Assembly (NCBI GenBank): GCA_913776615.1
Contig: CAJYPK010000050.1
Span: 62,001 to 126,000, forward strand
Direction: 5' to 3'
DNA: 64,000 nt
Origin: an uncultured Hymenobacter sp.
Lineage (GTDB): Bacteria; Bacteroidota; Bacteroidia; Cytophagales; Hymenobacteraceae
Shown here piece after piece: positions 16,905 to 25,209 of this stretch. The stretch's first letter is position 1. The number at the start of each line of letters is the position of its first letter. The notes under the pieces were generated by a model. It did no database searches. It had not been told where the DNA came from and worked only from the letters and a program-made list of their open reading frames with translations. Position numbers and translations under genes: made by a program.

Positions 16905-16938
16905 CGTTTCAATCCGTTAAATCCGTTAAATCTGTGGT
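16905..16938 (-). repeat. Family 1 repeat, solo inverted end at the dusB start
   Basis: The sequence AATCCGTTAAATCCGTTAAA followed by TCTGTGG is the same terminus as in copies A and B. The GTG within it is the only reasonable start codon for dusB. No matching opposite end is visible upstream. Confidence 0.8.
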
Positions 16939-17923
16939 CAATATTCGCAACATCCAGCTCCCTGATTTTCCCTTGCTGCTCGCCCCGATGGAGGACGTGA
17001 GCGACCCGCCCTTCCGGGCCGTGTGCAAGGCCAACGGGGCCGACCTGATGTACACCGAGTTTATTTCCTCGGAGGGTCTGATCCGCGCCGCCGCCAAGAG
17101 CCGGCAGAAGCTGGACGTGTTCGACTACGAGCGGCCCATCGGCATTCAGCTGTTCGGCTCCGACGTGGAGACGATGGGCGAGTGCGCGGCCATCAGCACC
17201 GAGGCCGGACCCGATTTGATTGACATCAACTACGGCTGCCCGGTGAAGCAGGTGGCCCTGCGCGGCGCGGGCGCGGCCCTGCTGCGCGACATCCCCAAGA
17301 TGGTGGCCATGACCGCCGCCGTGGTCAAAAACACGCCCCTGCCCGTGACCGTGAAAACCCGCCTGGGCTGGGATGAGGATACCAAGAACGTGGAGGAAGT
17401 AGCCGAGCGTTTGCAAGACGTAGGCATTGAGGCACTGACGGTCCACGGCCGCACCCGCGTGCAGCTCTACAAGGGCGAGGCCGACTGGCGGCTCATCGCC
17501 AAAATCAAAGAGAACCCGCGCATTAAGATCCCGATTTTCGGCAACGGCGACATCGACTCGCCCGAAAAGGCGCTCGAATACAAAACCCGCTACGGCGTGG
17601 ACGGCGTGATGATAGGCCGGGCGGCTATCGGCTACCCCTGGATTTTCCGCGAGGTGAAGCACTTCGTGGCAACCGGCCAGCGGCTGGCCCCGCCCACCCT
17701 GGAGGAGCGCATTGCCATGTGCAAGATGCACTTCGACAAGAGTTTGGAGTGGAAGGGGCCAAAAGCCGGCATCTTCGAGATGCGGAGGCACTACGCGCAC
17801 TATTTCCGGGGGCTGGAAGGAGCCAAGCAGTGGCGCACCCGCCTGGTCGATGCTGAGAACGGCGAGCAGGTGTACGCGATTCTGGAGGAGATTGCGGCCA
17901 GCGACGCCGTGCTGGTGGGCTAG
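16934..17923 (+). CDS. dusB: tRNA-dihydrouridine synthase B
   Basis: 329 residues. FMN enzyme reducing uridines in the tRNA D-loop. Typical blocks: LLLAPMEDVSDPPFR at the N-terminus, YTEFISSEGL, the catalytic Cys102 in DINYGCPVKQV, TVKTRLGW, LTVHGRTR, IFGNGDI and MIGRAAIGYPWIF. The start is taken as GTG at 16934, inside the dispersed repeat; the conserved family start (xIxLPxFPLLLAPM) leaves almost no alternative. A perfect plus-strand TAnnTTTG box (TAAATTTG) at 16789-16796 could be the promoter but is about 140 bases away. Converges with DUF4174 across a hairpin. Confidence 0.95.
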   Translation: MVNIRNIQLPDFPLLLAPMEDVSDPPFRAVCKANGADLMYTEFISSEGLIRAAAKSRQKLDVFDYERPIGIQLFGSDVETMGECAAISTEAGPDLIDINYGCPVKQVALRGAGAALLRDIPKMVAMTAAVVKNTPLPVTVKTRLGWDEDTKNVEEVAERLQDVGIEALTVHGRTRVQLYKGEADWRLIAKIKENPRIKIPIFGNGDIDSPEKALEYKTRYGVDGVMIGRAAIGYPWIFREVKHFVATGQRLAPPTLEERIAMCKMHFDKSLEWKGPKAGIFEMRRHYAHYFRGLEGAKQWRTRLVDAENGEQVYAILEEIAASDAVLVG

Positions 17924-17950
17924 ATTTTAATAAGCGACAGGTATTCTCAT

Positions 17951-17994
17951 AATCGCCTGTCATTGCTTCGCTTCGCTCGCAATGACAGGCGATT
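17951..17994. terminator. Hairpin between convergent dusB and DUF4174 genes
   Basis: AATCGCCTGTCATTGC (17951-17966) pairs perfectly with 17979-17994 around a TTCGCTTCGCTC loop. A short partial copy (GCGACAGG) precedes it. Likely bidirectional terminator or repeat. Confidence 0.65.
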
Positions 17995-18005
17995 TTACAG
18001 TAGTC

Positions 18006-18452
18006 TTAATCCGGCCTTCCACCCCGCATTTCCCGGCGGCGCATGGGCATTTTATCGACGGTGCCGAAGAGACTGGCCGGGGCCAGCAGTTGGGTTTCGG
18101 TGCGCTTAATACCGCCGTCTTTGCCGATGAGCACGACGCGAAAGCCGGTTACTGGCTGGCCGAGCTGCTGCGTCCAGTACTGGCGGTCGGCGGGCGTGAG
18201 CTGATCGTAGGATACTTCGATGACCTTGAAATCTCGCTCGGCCAGCCCCTTGGCCTCGGCGGCCAATAGCTTTTTTTGGTGCTGGAAATCGGCTTGCTCG
18301 GCCGTAGGTGCGCCAATGAGCAGCACCCGGTGCTGCCAGCGGGCAGCGCGTAGTACCTCGGCCAGGCCGCGCGGCGCGGTGAGCTGGGTGGCGGTAAGCG
18401 GCCCTGCCGTCAAGGCCAGCAGTCCGCAAATAATCGAGTTGAAGGCGAGCAT
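18006..18452 (-). CDS. DUF4174 secreted protein
   Basis: 148 residues. An N-terminal hydrophobic signal (MLAFNSIICGLLALTAGPLTA) precedes a thioredoxin-like DUF4174 domain: HRVLLIGAPTAEQADFQHQ, FRVVLIGKDGGIKRT and the typical ending LFGTVDKMPMRRREM. The family is periplasmic or secreted, of unknown role, and lacks the thioredoxin CxxC. Convergent to dusB. Confidence 0.85.
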   Translation of the reverse strand: MLAFNSIICGLLALTAGPLTATQLTAPRGLAEVLRAARWQHRVLLIGAPTAEQADFQHQKKLLAAEAKGLAERDFKVIEVSYDQLTPADRQYWTQQLGQPVTGFRVVLIGKDGGIKRTETQLLAPASLFGTVDKMPMRRREMRGGRPD

Positions 18453-18599
18453 TTTTCAAACCTGAGAAGGTGCATTGCGCTTACGATAATCGGGCTACCG
18501 CTGGCTGGCTAGGCGGTCCCGCGTCTGCTACCAAGGCAGCCCGGCGGTCTTTTCCGCGTATAGCCTTCCTTTGCGCACTCACACCTTTTCTTTCGCACA

Positions 18600-20126
18600 A
18601 TGAGCGACACCCCCACGGACTACGCATTCGGCATGATTGGCCTCGGCACGATGGGCCGCAACCTGCTGCTGAACATGGCAGACCACGGCTTTGCCGTGGC
18701 TGGCTACGACAAAAACCAAAAGCAAGTGGACCTGCTGGGCCAGGAAGGCCAGGGCAAACCCGTGAAAGGCTTCACCGACGCAGCCGCCTTCGTAAAAAGC
18801 ATCAAAACGCCTCGCGCCATCATGATGCTGGTGCCCGCCGGCGCCATCGTGGACAGCGTAATCGCCGACATGACGCCGCTGCTCAGCCCCGGCGACATTC
18901 TCATCGACGGCGGCAATTCGTACTACCTCGATACCGAGCGCCGCGATAAGGAGCTGGACGCGAAGGGCCTGCACTTCTTCGGCATGGGCGTGAGCGGCGG
19001 CGAGGAAGGCGCCCGCTTCGGCCCCAGCATGATGCCCGGCGGCGACCGCGAAGCCTACAAAGTGATGCAGCCGGTATTTGAAGCCATCGCGGCCAAGGCT
19101 GACGGCGCGCCCTGCGTAGCCTGGATGGGACCGGGGGCGGCTGGCCACTTCGTGAAAATGGTGCACAATGGCATCGAGTACGGCCTGATGGAGCTGATTG
19201 CCGAAACCTACGGCGTACTCAAAACTGGGCTGGGCCTCGACAACGCGGCCATCGGCCAAGTATTTGCGAAGTGGAACGAGGGCCGCCTGCAATCCTTCCT
19301 GCTCGACATTACCAAGGACATCTTCGCCTTTAAAAATCCCGACAGCGACCACCTGCTGCTCGACGACATCAAGGACGAGGCCCGCGCCAAGGGCACCGGC
19401 AAATGGACCTCGCAGGTGGCAATGGACCTGCAAGCGCCCATCCCGACCGTGGACGCGGCCGTGTCGATGCGCGACTTGTCGAAGTACAAGGCGCTACGCG
19501 AGCAGCTGGCCCAGCAGTACGGCGCGGCTAGCCCGCTGGCCGGCGACAAGGAAGAGTTGCTCAAGCAGTTGGAGGAAGCCTTCTACTTCAGCATGGTTAT
19601 CACCTACGCGCAGGGCATGCACATGCTGGCCCGCGCCTCCGACGAGTTTAAGTATGACTTGCAGCTGGCGACCATCGCCAAAATCTGGCGCGGGGGCTGC
19701 ATCATCCGCTCCACGTTCCTGAACGATATCTTCAACGCCTTCGAGGGCGATAACAAGCTGGCCCACCTGCTGCTCGACGCCAACGTGCAGAAGCTAGTGC
19801 AAAGCAGCGCCGGCGGGGCCCGCGCCATCGCCTCGGCCGCCCTACTGGCGGGCCTGCCGGTGCCGGCCTACACCTCGGCGCTGGGCTACTTCGACGCCTT
19901 CCGCACGGGTCGCCTGCCCTCCAACCTCATTCAGGCCCAGCGCGATTACTTCGGCGCGCACACCTACGAGCTGATTGGTAAGGAAGGCACCTTCCACACC
20001 CAATGGACCGGCCTGCGCAGCAAGCCCGAAGCCCCGGCTGGCCCGGCCGCCAACGAAACGCCCGCCACGCCGCCCACGCCCGGCGGCAAGCAGTCGAACC
20101 AAGAGCCCACCACTACCCAAGCCTAG
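18600..20126 (+). CDS. gnd: 6-phosphogluconate dehydrogenase, decarboxylating
   Basis: 508 residues, long form. Oxidises 6-phosphogluconate to ribulose 5-phosphate and CO2. Motifs: IGLGTMGRNLLLNMADHGF (dinucleotide fold), GGNSYYLDTERR, FFGMGVSGGEEGARFGPSMMPGG and the catalytic Lys186 in KMVHNGIEYG. After the second Rossmann strand the sequence is AGYDKNQ, where NADP-preferring relatives usually have NR-S/T, so cofactor preference may differ. The last 30 or so residues are a Pro/Ala/Thr-rich tail absent from E. coli Gnd. First gene of a tight gnd-zwf-pgl operon: its TAG is directly followed by the zwf ATG. Confidence 0.95.
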   Translation: MSDTPTDYAFGMIGLGTMGRNLLLNMADHGFAVAGYDKNQKQVDLLGQEGQGKPVKGFTDAAAFVKSIKTPRAIMMLVPAGAIVDSVIADMTPLLSPGDILIDGGNSYYLDTERRDKELDAKGLHFFGMGVSGGEEGARFGPSMMPGGDREAYKVMQPVFEAIAAKADGAPCVAWMGPGAAGHFVKMVHNGIEYGLMELIAETYGVLKTGLGLDNAAIGQVFAKWNEGRLQSFLLDITKDIFAFKNPDSDHLLLDDIKDEARAKGTGKWTSQVAMDLQAPIPTVDAAVSMRDLSKYKALREQLAQQYGAASPLAGDKEELLKQLEEAFYFSMVITYAQGMHMLARASDEFKYDLQLATIAKIWRGGCIIRSTFLNDIFNAFEGDNKLAHLLLDANVQKLVQSSAGGARAIASAALLAGLPVPAYTSALGYFDAFRTGRLPSNLIQAQRDYFGAHTYELIGKEGTFHTQWTGLRSKPEAPAGPAANETPATPPTPGGKQSNQEPTTTQA

Positions 20127-21641
20127 ATGAACGCTGCCCTCAAATCCCAGCCGACGGTCTTCGTCATCTTCGGCGGTACCGGCGACCTCAACGCCCGCAA
20201 GCTGGCCCCGGCCCTCTACAACCTCTACCTCGAAGGCTGGATGCCCGAGCAGTTTGCCCTTATCGGCACCGGCCGCACCAAGCTCAGCGACGAGGAATTT
20301 CAGGGCCGGATGCTGGCCGACATCAACGAGTTTTCGCGCACCGGCAAGGTGGCCGAGGATAAGTGGGCCGGCTTCGGCCCGCACATTCGCTACCAGGCCG
20401 CCGACGTGCAGAACGCCGACACCTACCGCGAGTTTGCCAAGCTCATCAAGGGCTACGAGAAGGAGTGGAAAACGCCCGCCAACGTTATTTACTACCTGGC
20501 GGTGGCGCCCAACTTTTTCCCCATCATCGCCGAGAACCTAGCCAAGGCCGGCCTCACCGAAGACCCCGAGCGCACGCGCATCGTCATCGAAAAGCCCTTC
20601 GGCCACGACCTCGACTCGGCCAAGGAGCTGAACGCGCTGCTGGGCCGCATTTTCCAGGAAAAACAGATTTACCGTATCGACCACTACCTGGGCAAGGAGA
20701 CGGTGCAGAACATCATGGCCTTCCGCTTCGCGAACGCCATCATGGAGCCGCTCTGGAACCGCGACCACATCGAGCACGTGCAGATTTCGGTGACCGAAAA
20801 CCTGGGCGTGGGCGAGCGTACCGGCTACTACGACGGCTCGGGCGCGCTGCGCGACATGATTCAGAATCACTTGCTGCAATTGCTGTGCATTGTGGCGATG
20901 GAGCCGCCCATCAGCTTCTCGGCCGAGGAAGTGCGCAACCGCAAGGTGGACGTGCTGCGGGCCATGCGCCGCTTCACGCCCGAGAGCGTGCGCGAGCAGG
21001 CCGTGCGCGGGCAGTACGGCCGCGGCTGGATCGAGGGCGAGCAGGTGCCCGGCTACCGCGAGGAACCCAACGCAAACCCGCAGTCGAACACCGAAACCTT
21101 CGCCGCCGTGAAGTTTTTCGTGGACAACTGGCGCTGGCAGGGAGTGCCGTTTTACCTGCGTACGGGCAAGCGCCTGCACCGCACGGCCTCGGTCATCACC
21201 ATTCAGTTCAAGGACGTTCCGCACTTCATCTTCCCGCCCGAAACGGCCGATGCCATGCGCCAAAACCGCTTGGTTATCAGCATTCAGCCTGAGATGAGCA
21301 TTCGCCTGCAAGTGCAGGCCAAGCGCCCCGGCGTGGACATGATGCTCAATACCGTGGACATGGTGTTCGACTACAAGGGCACGTACCAGGCGCAGGCCCC
21401 CGAGGCCTACGAAACGCTGCTGCTCGACGTGATGATGGGCGACCAAACGCTCTTCATGCGGGCCGACCAAGTCGAGGAAGCCTGGGATCTGGTCATGCCC
21501 ATCCTGACCTCGTGGCAGAACCGCATCAGCCAGAACTTCCCCAACTACTCGGCCGACTCCTGGGGGCCGGAGGTGGCCGAGGCGCTCATCGCCAAGGATG
21601 GCTTTCACTGGTTTACCCTCCCGCTCAATGGAAAAAAGTAG
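20127..21641 (+). CDS. zwf: Glucose-6-phosphate 1-dehydrogenase
   Basis: 504 residues. First oxidative pentose phosphate enzyme, glucose-6-phosphate to 6-phosphogluconolactone. N-terminal coenzyme motif FGGTGDLNARKLAPALY. The active-site signature RIDHYLGKETVQN contains the catalytic His and substrate-binding Lys. VEKPFGHDL-type block appears as IEKPFGHDLDSAK. Zero-base junction with gnd upstream and 14-base overlap with pgl downstream imply translational coupling. Confidence 0.97.
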   Translation: MNAALKSQPTVFVIFGGTGDLNARKLAPALYNLYLEGWMPEQFALIGTGRTKLSDEEFQGRMLADINEFSRTGKVAEDKWAGFGPHIRYQAADVQNADTYREFAKLIKGYEKEWKTPANVIYYLAVAPNFFPIIAENLAKAGLTEDPERTRIVIEKPFGHDLDSAKELNALLGRIFQEKQIYRIDHYLGKETVQNIMAFRFANAIMEPLWNRDHIEHVQISVTENLGVGERTGYYDGSGALRDMIQNHLLQLLCIVAMEPPISFSAEEVRNRKVDVLRAMRRFTPESVREQAVRGQYGRGWIEGEQVPGYREEPNANPQSNTETFAAVKFFVDNWRWQGVPFYLRTGKRLHRTASVITIQFKDVPHFIFPPETADAMRQNRLVISIQPEMSIRLQVQAKRPGVDMMLNTVDMVFDYKGTYQAQAPEAYETLLLDVMMGDQTLFMRADQVEEAWDLVMPILTSWQNRISQNFPNYSADSWGPEVAEALIAKDGFHWFTLPLNGKK

Positions 21642-22368
21642 TTTCACCCTGCACGTAGCGCCCACCGCCGAGGCGGTGCTCGCGGCGCTGGCCGATTACT
21701 TCGTGGCCCAGGCCAGCCAGGCCGTGGCGGCGCGGGGTCGCTTTGCGGTGGCGCTCTCGGGCGGTAGCTCGCCCAAGAAGCTGTACGAGCTGCTGGCCTC
21801 GCCCGCCTACCGCGAGCAGGTGGCCTGGGACAAGACTTACTTCTTCTTCGGCGACGAGCGCAACGTGCCCCACACCTCGCCCGACAGCAACTACCTGATG
21901 GCCAAGAAGGCCCTCTTCGACCCGCTGGGCATCAAGCCCGGGCAGGTATTTGCCGTCGATACTGAACTGGCCCCGGCCGAGGCCGCCGCCCAATACGGCG
22001 TGGATGTCGAGGAATTCTTCGGGGAGAAAAAAGCCCGCTTCGACCTCGTGCTGCTGGGCCTGGGTGACAACGCCCATACGGCCTCGCTCTTCCCGCATAC
22101 GCCCGTGCTGCACGATAAAACCGTGGGCGTGAAAGAAGCATGGCTGCCCGAGCAGCAGGTATTTCGCATCACGTTTACCGCACCGCTCATCAACCAGGCG
22201 CGGGCCGTGGCCTTCCTCGTCTACGGCGAGGGCAAGGCCGAGGCGGTACACCAGATCCTGGAGCTGCCGCGTGATGTGGACCAGTACCCGGCCCAGCTTA
22301 TCGAGCTGCCGGGCGGGCAGGTCGATTGGTTTCTGGATGAGCCCGCTGCGAAGGCGCTGACTCGCTGA
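21628..22368 (+). CDS. pgl: 6-phosphogluconolactonase
   Basis: 246 residues from the ATG at 21628, which overlaps the last 14 bases of zwf. The frame is open back to 21598 but that part is zwf sequence. Hydrolyses 6-phosphogluconolactone. DevB-type motifs: FAVALSGGSSPKKLYELL, YFFFGDERNVPHTSPDSNY and LLGLGDNAHTASLFPHTP. Last gene of the operon; a hairpin terminator follows 18 bases after the stop. Confidence 0.96.
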   Translation: MEKSSFTLHVAPTAEAVLAALADYFVAQASQAVAARGRFAVALSGGSSPKKLYELLASPAYREQVAWDKTYFFFGDERNVPHTSPDSNYLMAKKALFDPLGIKPGQVFAVDTELAPAEAAAQYGVDVEEFFGEKKARFDLVLLGLGDNAHTASLFPHTPVLHDKTVGVKEAWLPEQQVFRITFTAPLINQARAVAFLVYGEGKAEAVHQILELPRDVDQYPAQLIELPGGQVDWFLDEPAAKALTR

Positions 22369-22386
22369 GCTGATTACAGAGTTAAT

Positions 22387-22425
22387 AAAAAAGCCGACTA
22401 ACCTCTAAGGTCAGTCGGCTTTTTT
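22387..22425 (+). terminator. Terminator of the gnd-zwf-pgl operon
   Basis: AAAAAAGCCGACT (22387-22399) pairs with AGTCGGCTTTTTT (22413-22425). Strong stem with T-run; readable on both strands. Confidence 0.88.
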
Positions 22426-22459
22426 GTTAAATCCAAAGCACTTGTGAGGTATAAGTAAG

Positions 22460-22542
22460 CGATGTAACACCAAGCTCCAGCTTGGTGATGCGTTAGGATG
22501 CGCTCGCTAAAAATTACCAAGCCGGAGCTTGGTGTTACATCG
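22460..22542. repeat. Inverted repeat, family 3 (GTAACACCAAGCTCC), copy A
   Basis: Arms 22460-22486 and 22516-22542 match in 26 of 27 positions. The single mismatch (A against C on the plus strand) becomes a G-U pair in minus-strand RNA. Lies between convergent pgl and rpiA. A second copy is at 63637-63714. Confidence 0.88.
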
Positions 22543-22630
22543 CGGAACAGGAACAAAGGATAACGCGGGGTGAACGTAGCGGGCCAGAGCCTCGCGCCAT
22601 CTTCAGCATATTATATTGCTATTCATCATC

Positions 22631-23380
22631 TTACGGTAGCTCCACAAAGTCAGCGGCGGGGCGGGCGGCTTCGCCGGGCTTGAGCACCTGCGCCACGCCA
22701 CCCTGAATGACCACGGCCGCCTTGGCCAGCCCGATAAACAGGCCGTGCTCCACGATACCGGGAATAGTTTTAAGCTGCCGACCCAGCCCTTCGGCATCAG
22801 GAATCTGGCCGAAGTGGCAATCAACGAGGAAGTTGCGCTGGTCGGAGTACACGGGGCTGGCGGGGTCGTCCTTGTGCATGCGTAGCACGGGCGCGCCGCC
22901 CAGCGCCTCTACCGCATCCAGCACCCAGGGCAGGGCGAAGGGTACCACTTCGAGCGGCAGCGGGAAGCGGCCCAGCACCGGCACCACCTTGCTCGAATCG
23001 GCAATGACGAGCAGGTAGCGCGAGGCCGTTTCGATGGTTTTTTCGCGCAGCAGCGCCCCGCCGCCACCCTTGATGAGGCGCAGCTGGCCATCGAGCTCGT
23101 CGGCCCCGTCTACGGCCAGGTCGAAGGTGAGGCCCCGGCGCGGCTCCAGTAGCGGGATGCCCAGCTCCCGGGCCAGCGCCTCGCTGGCCAGCGAGGTAGC
23201 GGTACCCTGCACTTTCAGGCCCTCCTGCACGCGGGCCCCGAGCTGCCGAATAAAGTGGGCCGAGGTGGTACCGGTGCCCAGGCCCAGCACCATGCCATCG
23301 CGCACCCAGCGCACGGCGGCGGCGGCGGCTTGCTGTTTTTCAAGTTCCTGGGGCGAGAGAATGGGCGCGGGCGCGGACAT
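22631..23380 (-). CDS. rpiA: Ribose-5-phosphate isomerase A
   Basis: 249 residues. Interconverts ribulose 5-phosphate and ribose 5-phosphate, directly downstream in metabolism of the convergent gnd-zwf-pgl operon. Motifs: GLGTGTTSAHFIRQL (phosphate loop), DLAVDGADELDGQLRLIKGGGGALLREK with the catalytic Asp and Glu region, and NFLVDCHFG. Start taken at 23380; it diverges from the EamA gene with 75 bases between. Confidence 0.95.
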   Translation of the reverse strand: MSAPAPILSPQELEKQQAAAAAVRWVRDGMVLGLGTGTTSAHFIRQLGARVQEGLKVQGTATSLASEALARELGIPLLEPRRGLTFDLAVDGADELDGQLRLIKGGGGALLREKTIETASRYLLVIADSSKVVPVLGRFPLPLEVVPFALPWVLDAVEALGGAPVLRMHKDDPASPVYSDQRNFLVDCHFGQIPDAEGLGRQLKTIPGIVEHGLFIGLAKAAVVIQGGVAQVLKPGEAARPAADFVELP

Positions 23381-23455
23381 AAGTAGGGAGTAAAATGGAA
23401 TTCGCCAACAATGTTACGCCACGCCGCCCGCTGCAGCGCAGCGTAATTTTACGTT

Positions 23456-24442
23456 ATGCCCACTCCTACCCTACCCCGCCCCACCTCCCACCCACCCGAA
23501 GACGCCGTGGCCCCCGCCGTCTCGGCCGCGCCCGAGGTCGGTCCGGCCGAGGCCGCCCCGTCGGCTGCCGCCTGGGGGTTACTCGGAGTGTTATCACTCA
23601 TCTGGGGCACCTCTTTTATCTTGATGAAGAAGGGCCTGGTAGTGTTTTCGGCCTTGGAGCTGGGGGCGGCGCGGGTAAGCGTAGCGGCGGCGCTGCTGCT
23701 GCCCTTTGCGTTGCGCGAAATCGGGCGCGTGGACCGCAGTCGCCTCAAGTGGCTGGCCCTCAGCGGCACGGTGGGTACGCTTATTCCGGCCTTTTTATTT
23801 GCCTACGCCGAAACGCGGCTGGCCTCGGGGCTGGCGGGCGTACTCAATGCCCTGACGGCGGTGTTTGCCCTGCTGGTGGGGGCGCTGCTATTCGGGCAGC
23901 GCCTTACGGGGCTGCGGGTGCTGGGCATCGGGCTGGGCCTGCTGGGCACCGTAGTGCTGATGCTACTGGGCGGCAGCGGCGACGCGGCAGCGGCCAGCGG
24001 CGCGAGCAGTGCCTGGTACGGCCTCTACATCGTGGCTGCTACGGTAGGTTACGGCCTCAGCGTGAACGTTATTAAGCACCGCCTGCATGCCCTCACGCCG
24101 GTGGCCGTGACCTCGCTGCTGCTGCTGCTCATCGGCGGGCCGGCGCTGGCTTATCTGCTGCTGGGCACGGGCTTCGTGCACAAGTTGGCTACGGTGCCGG
24201 GCGCGTGGCCGGCTTTCGGCTACATCGCCCTGCTGGCGACTATGAGCACGGCCGTGGCCACGGTGCTGTTCAACATGCTCATTCAGCGCTCGACTACGCT
24301 CTTCGCCTCTTCCAGCACTTACCTCATTCCCATCGTGGCGCTGGCCTGGGGCACGCTCGATGGCGAAACCTTCAACCTGTGGCACGCGGCGGGCATGGTC
24401 ATTATTCTGGCTGGGGTATTCATTATCCACCGGGCCCGCTAA
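23456..24442 (+). CDS. EamA/DMT family transporter
   Basis: 328 residues. After a soluble Pro/Ala-rich N-terminal stretch (about 1-38) come ten transmembrane segments in two EamA repeats. The first begins LGVLSLIWGTSFILMKKGL, the second SAWYGLYIVAATVGYGLSVNVIKHRL. Substrates in this family are metabolites such as amino acids or nucleosides; none can be assigned here. A TAATTTTA box just before the ATG is a one-mismatch -7 element. The stop codon lies in a GC hairpin (CGGGCCCGC/GCGGGCCCG, 24431-24457) that may act as weak terminator. Confidence 0.9.
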   Translation: MPTPTLPRPTSHPPEDAVAPAVSAAPEVGPAEAAPSAAAWGLLGVLSLIWGTSFILMKKGLVVFSALELGAARVSVAAALLLPFALREIGRVDRSRLKWLALSGTVGTLIPAFLFAYAETRLASGLAGVLNALTAVFALLVGALLFGQRLTGLRVLGIGLGLLGTVVLMLLGGSGDAAAASGASSAWYGLYIVAATVGYGLSVNVIKHRLHALTPVAVTSLLLLLIGGPALAYLLLGTGFVHKLATVPGAWPAFGYIALLATMSTAVATVLFNMLIQRSTTLFASSSTYLIPIVALAWGTLDGETFNLWHAAGMVIILAGVFIIHRAR

Positions 24443-24467
24443 GGGTACGCGGGCCCGGCGGGCAATG

Positions 24468-25013
24468 CTACTTATAATCGCGGGTACGGAGGCGATTAAC
24501 CACGTGGTTCGGCAAATGACCCCGCTGGTCGTATTCCAGCAGCGTCTCGAATAGCTTATCATTGCTGAAGCGCAGCAACTTACCTACCCCTACGCCACCA
24601 AACAAACCGACGAGTATGCCGTAGCCCAGGGGCGTGACATTGACCGTAGTAGTGCCCGAGCTCGTCGTTTTCGTGCCCGTCTGGCTGGCCACAAAGGCTA
24701 TCGCTACCGCGCCGGTACCCAGCCACAGCCCGCCGCCGGTTTGCTTACGGGCAAACAAGTGAATGGCGGCCTTCGCCTCCTTGTCGTGGGCGTAGCGCTG
24801 GTAGAGGTAGGCCTTGTACGATTCTTTTACTTCGTTAGGGCGTTGGAGGGCCGGTAGAGTCGCCGGAGTTTCCGACAAGGTCGTCGCGGCGGCCGCGGGC
24901 GTAACGGTAGCTGCGGGGGCACCGGGCAGCGCGGCCGGCGCTTGCGCCCAGGCCGCCGAGCCGGCCAGGCACCAGCTTCCCACTACTACCCACTTGCGTA
25001 CTACTAAAGTCAT
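24468..25013 (-). CDS. Secreted or membrane hypothetical protein
   Basis: 181 residues from the ATG at 25013. Signal peptide (MTLVVRKWVVVGSWCLAGSAAWAQ), then an Ala/Pro/Thr-rich stretch (25-55), a helical segment (KESYKAYLYQRYAHDKEAKAAIHLF), and two hydrophobic Gly-rich segments (about 95-110 and 128-147) that could be transmembrane. The C-terminus is basic. No family recognised. A perfect -7 box lies 64 bases upstream (25077-25084). Confidence 0.75.
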   Translation of the reverse strand: MTLVVRKWVVVGSWCLAGSAAWAQAPAALPGAPAATVTPAAAATTLSETPATLPALQRPNEVKESYKAYLYQRYAHDKEAKAAIHLFARKQTGGGLWLGTGAVAIAFVASQTGTKTTSSGTTTVNVTPLGYGILVGLFGGVGVGKLLRFSNDKLFETLLEYDQRGHLPNHVVNRLRTRDYK

Positions 25014-25076
25014 AAACTCACTTTTAGAGGTGCAGAAAACGGCGGTTGCTTTTTGCTTACGAAAGGCCGCACCGGT

Positions 25077-25084
25077 CAAAGGTA
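25077..25084 (-). promoter_or_regulatory. -7 promoter box (TACCTTTG) for the 24468-25013 gene
   Basis: Perfect TAnnTTTG on the minus strand; predicted leader of about 58 nt. No convincing -33 element. Confidence 0.55.
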
Positions 25085-25209
25085 GGTCTGCTGCGCCTTA
25101 CTGTCGAGGTAAACGGGCGGCAAACGAGCGCGCAACGCCGGAGCCCCGCCCCAAATCCGCCTCTACCCAGTTGGCGTTAATGCCAATGCCGCAAGCCAGG
25201 GGCAGCCAG

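Noticed and set aside
20538-21665. 375-codon frame antisense to zwf
   Set aside because: Shadow of a gene with clear G6PDH signatures.
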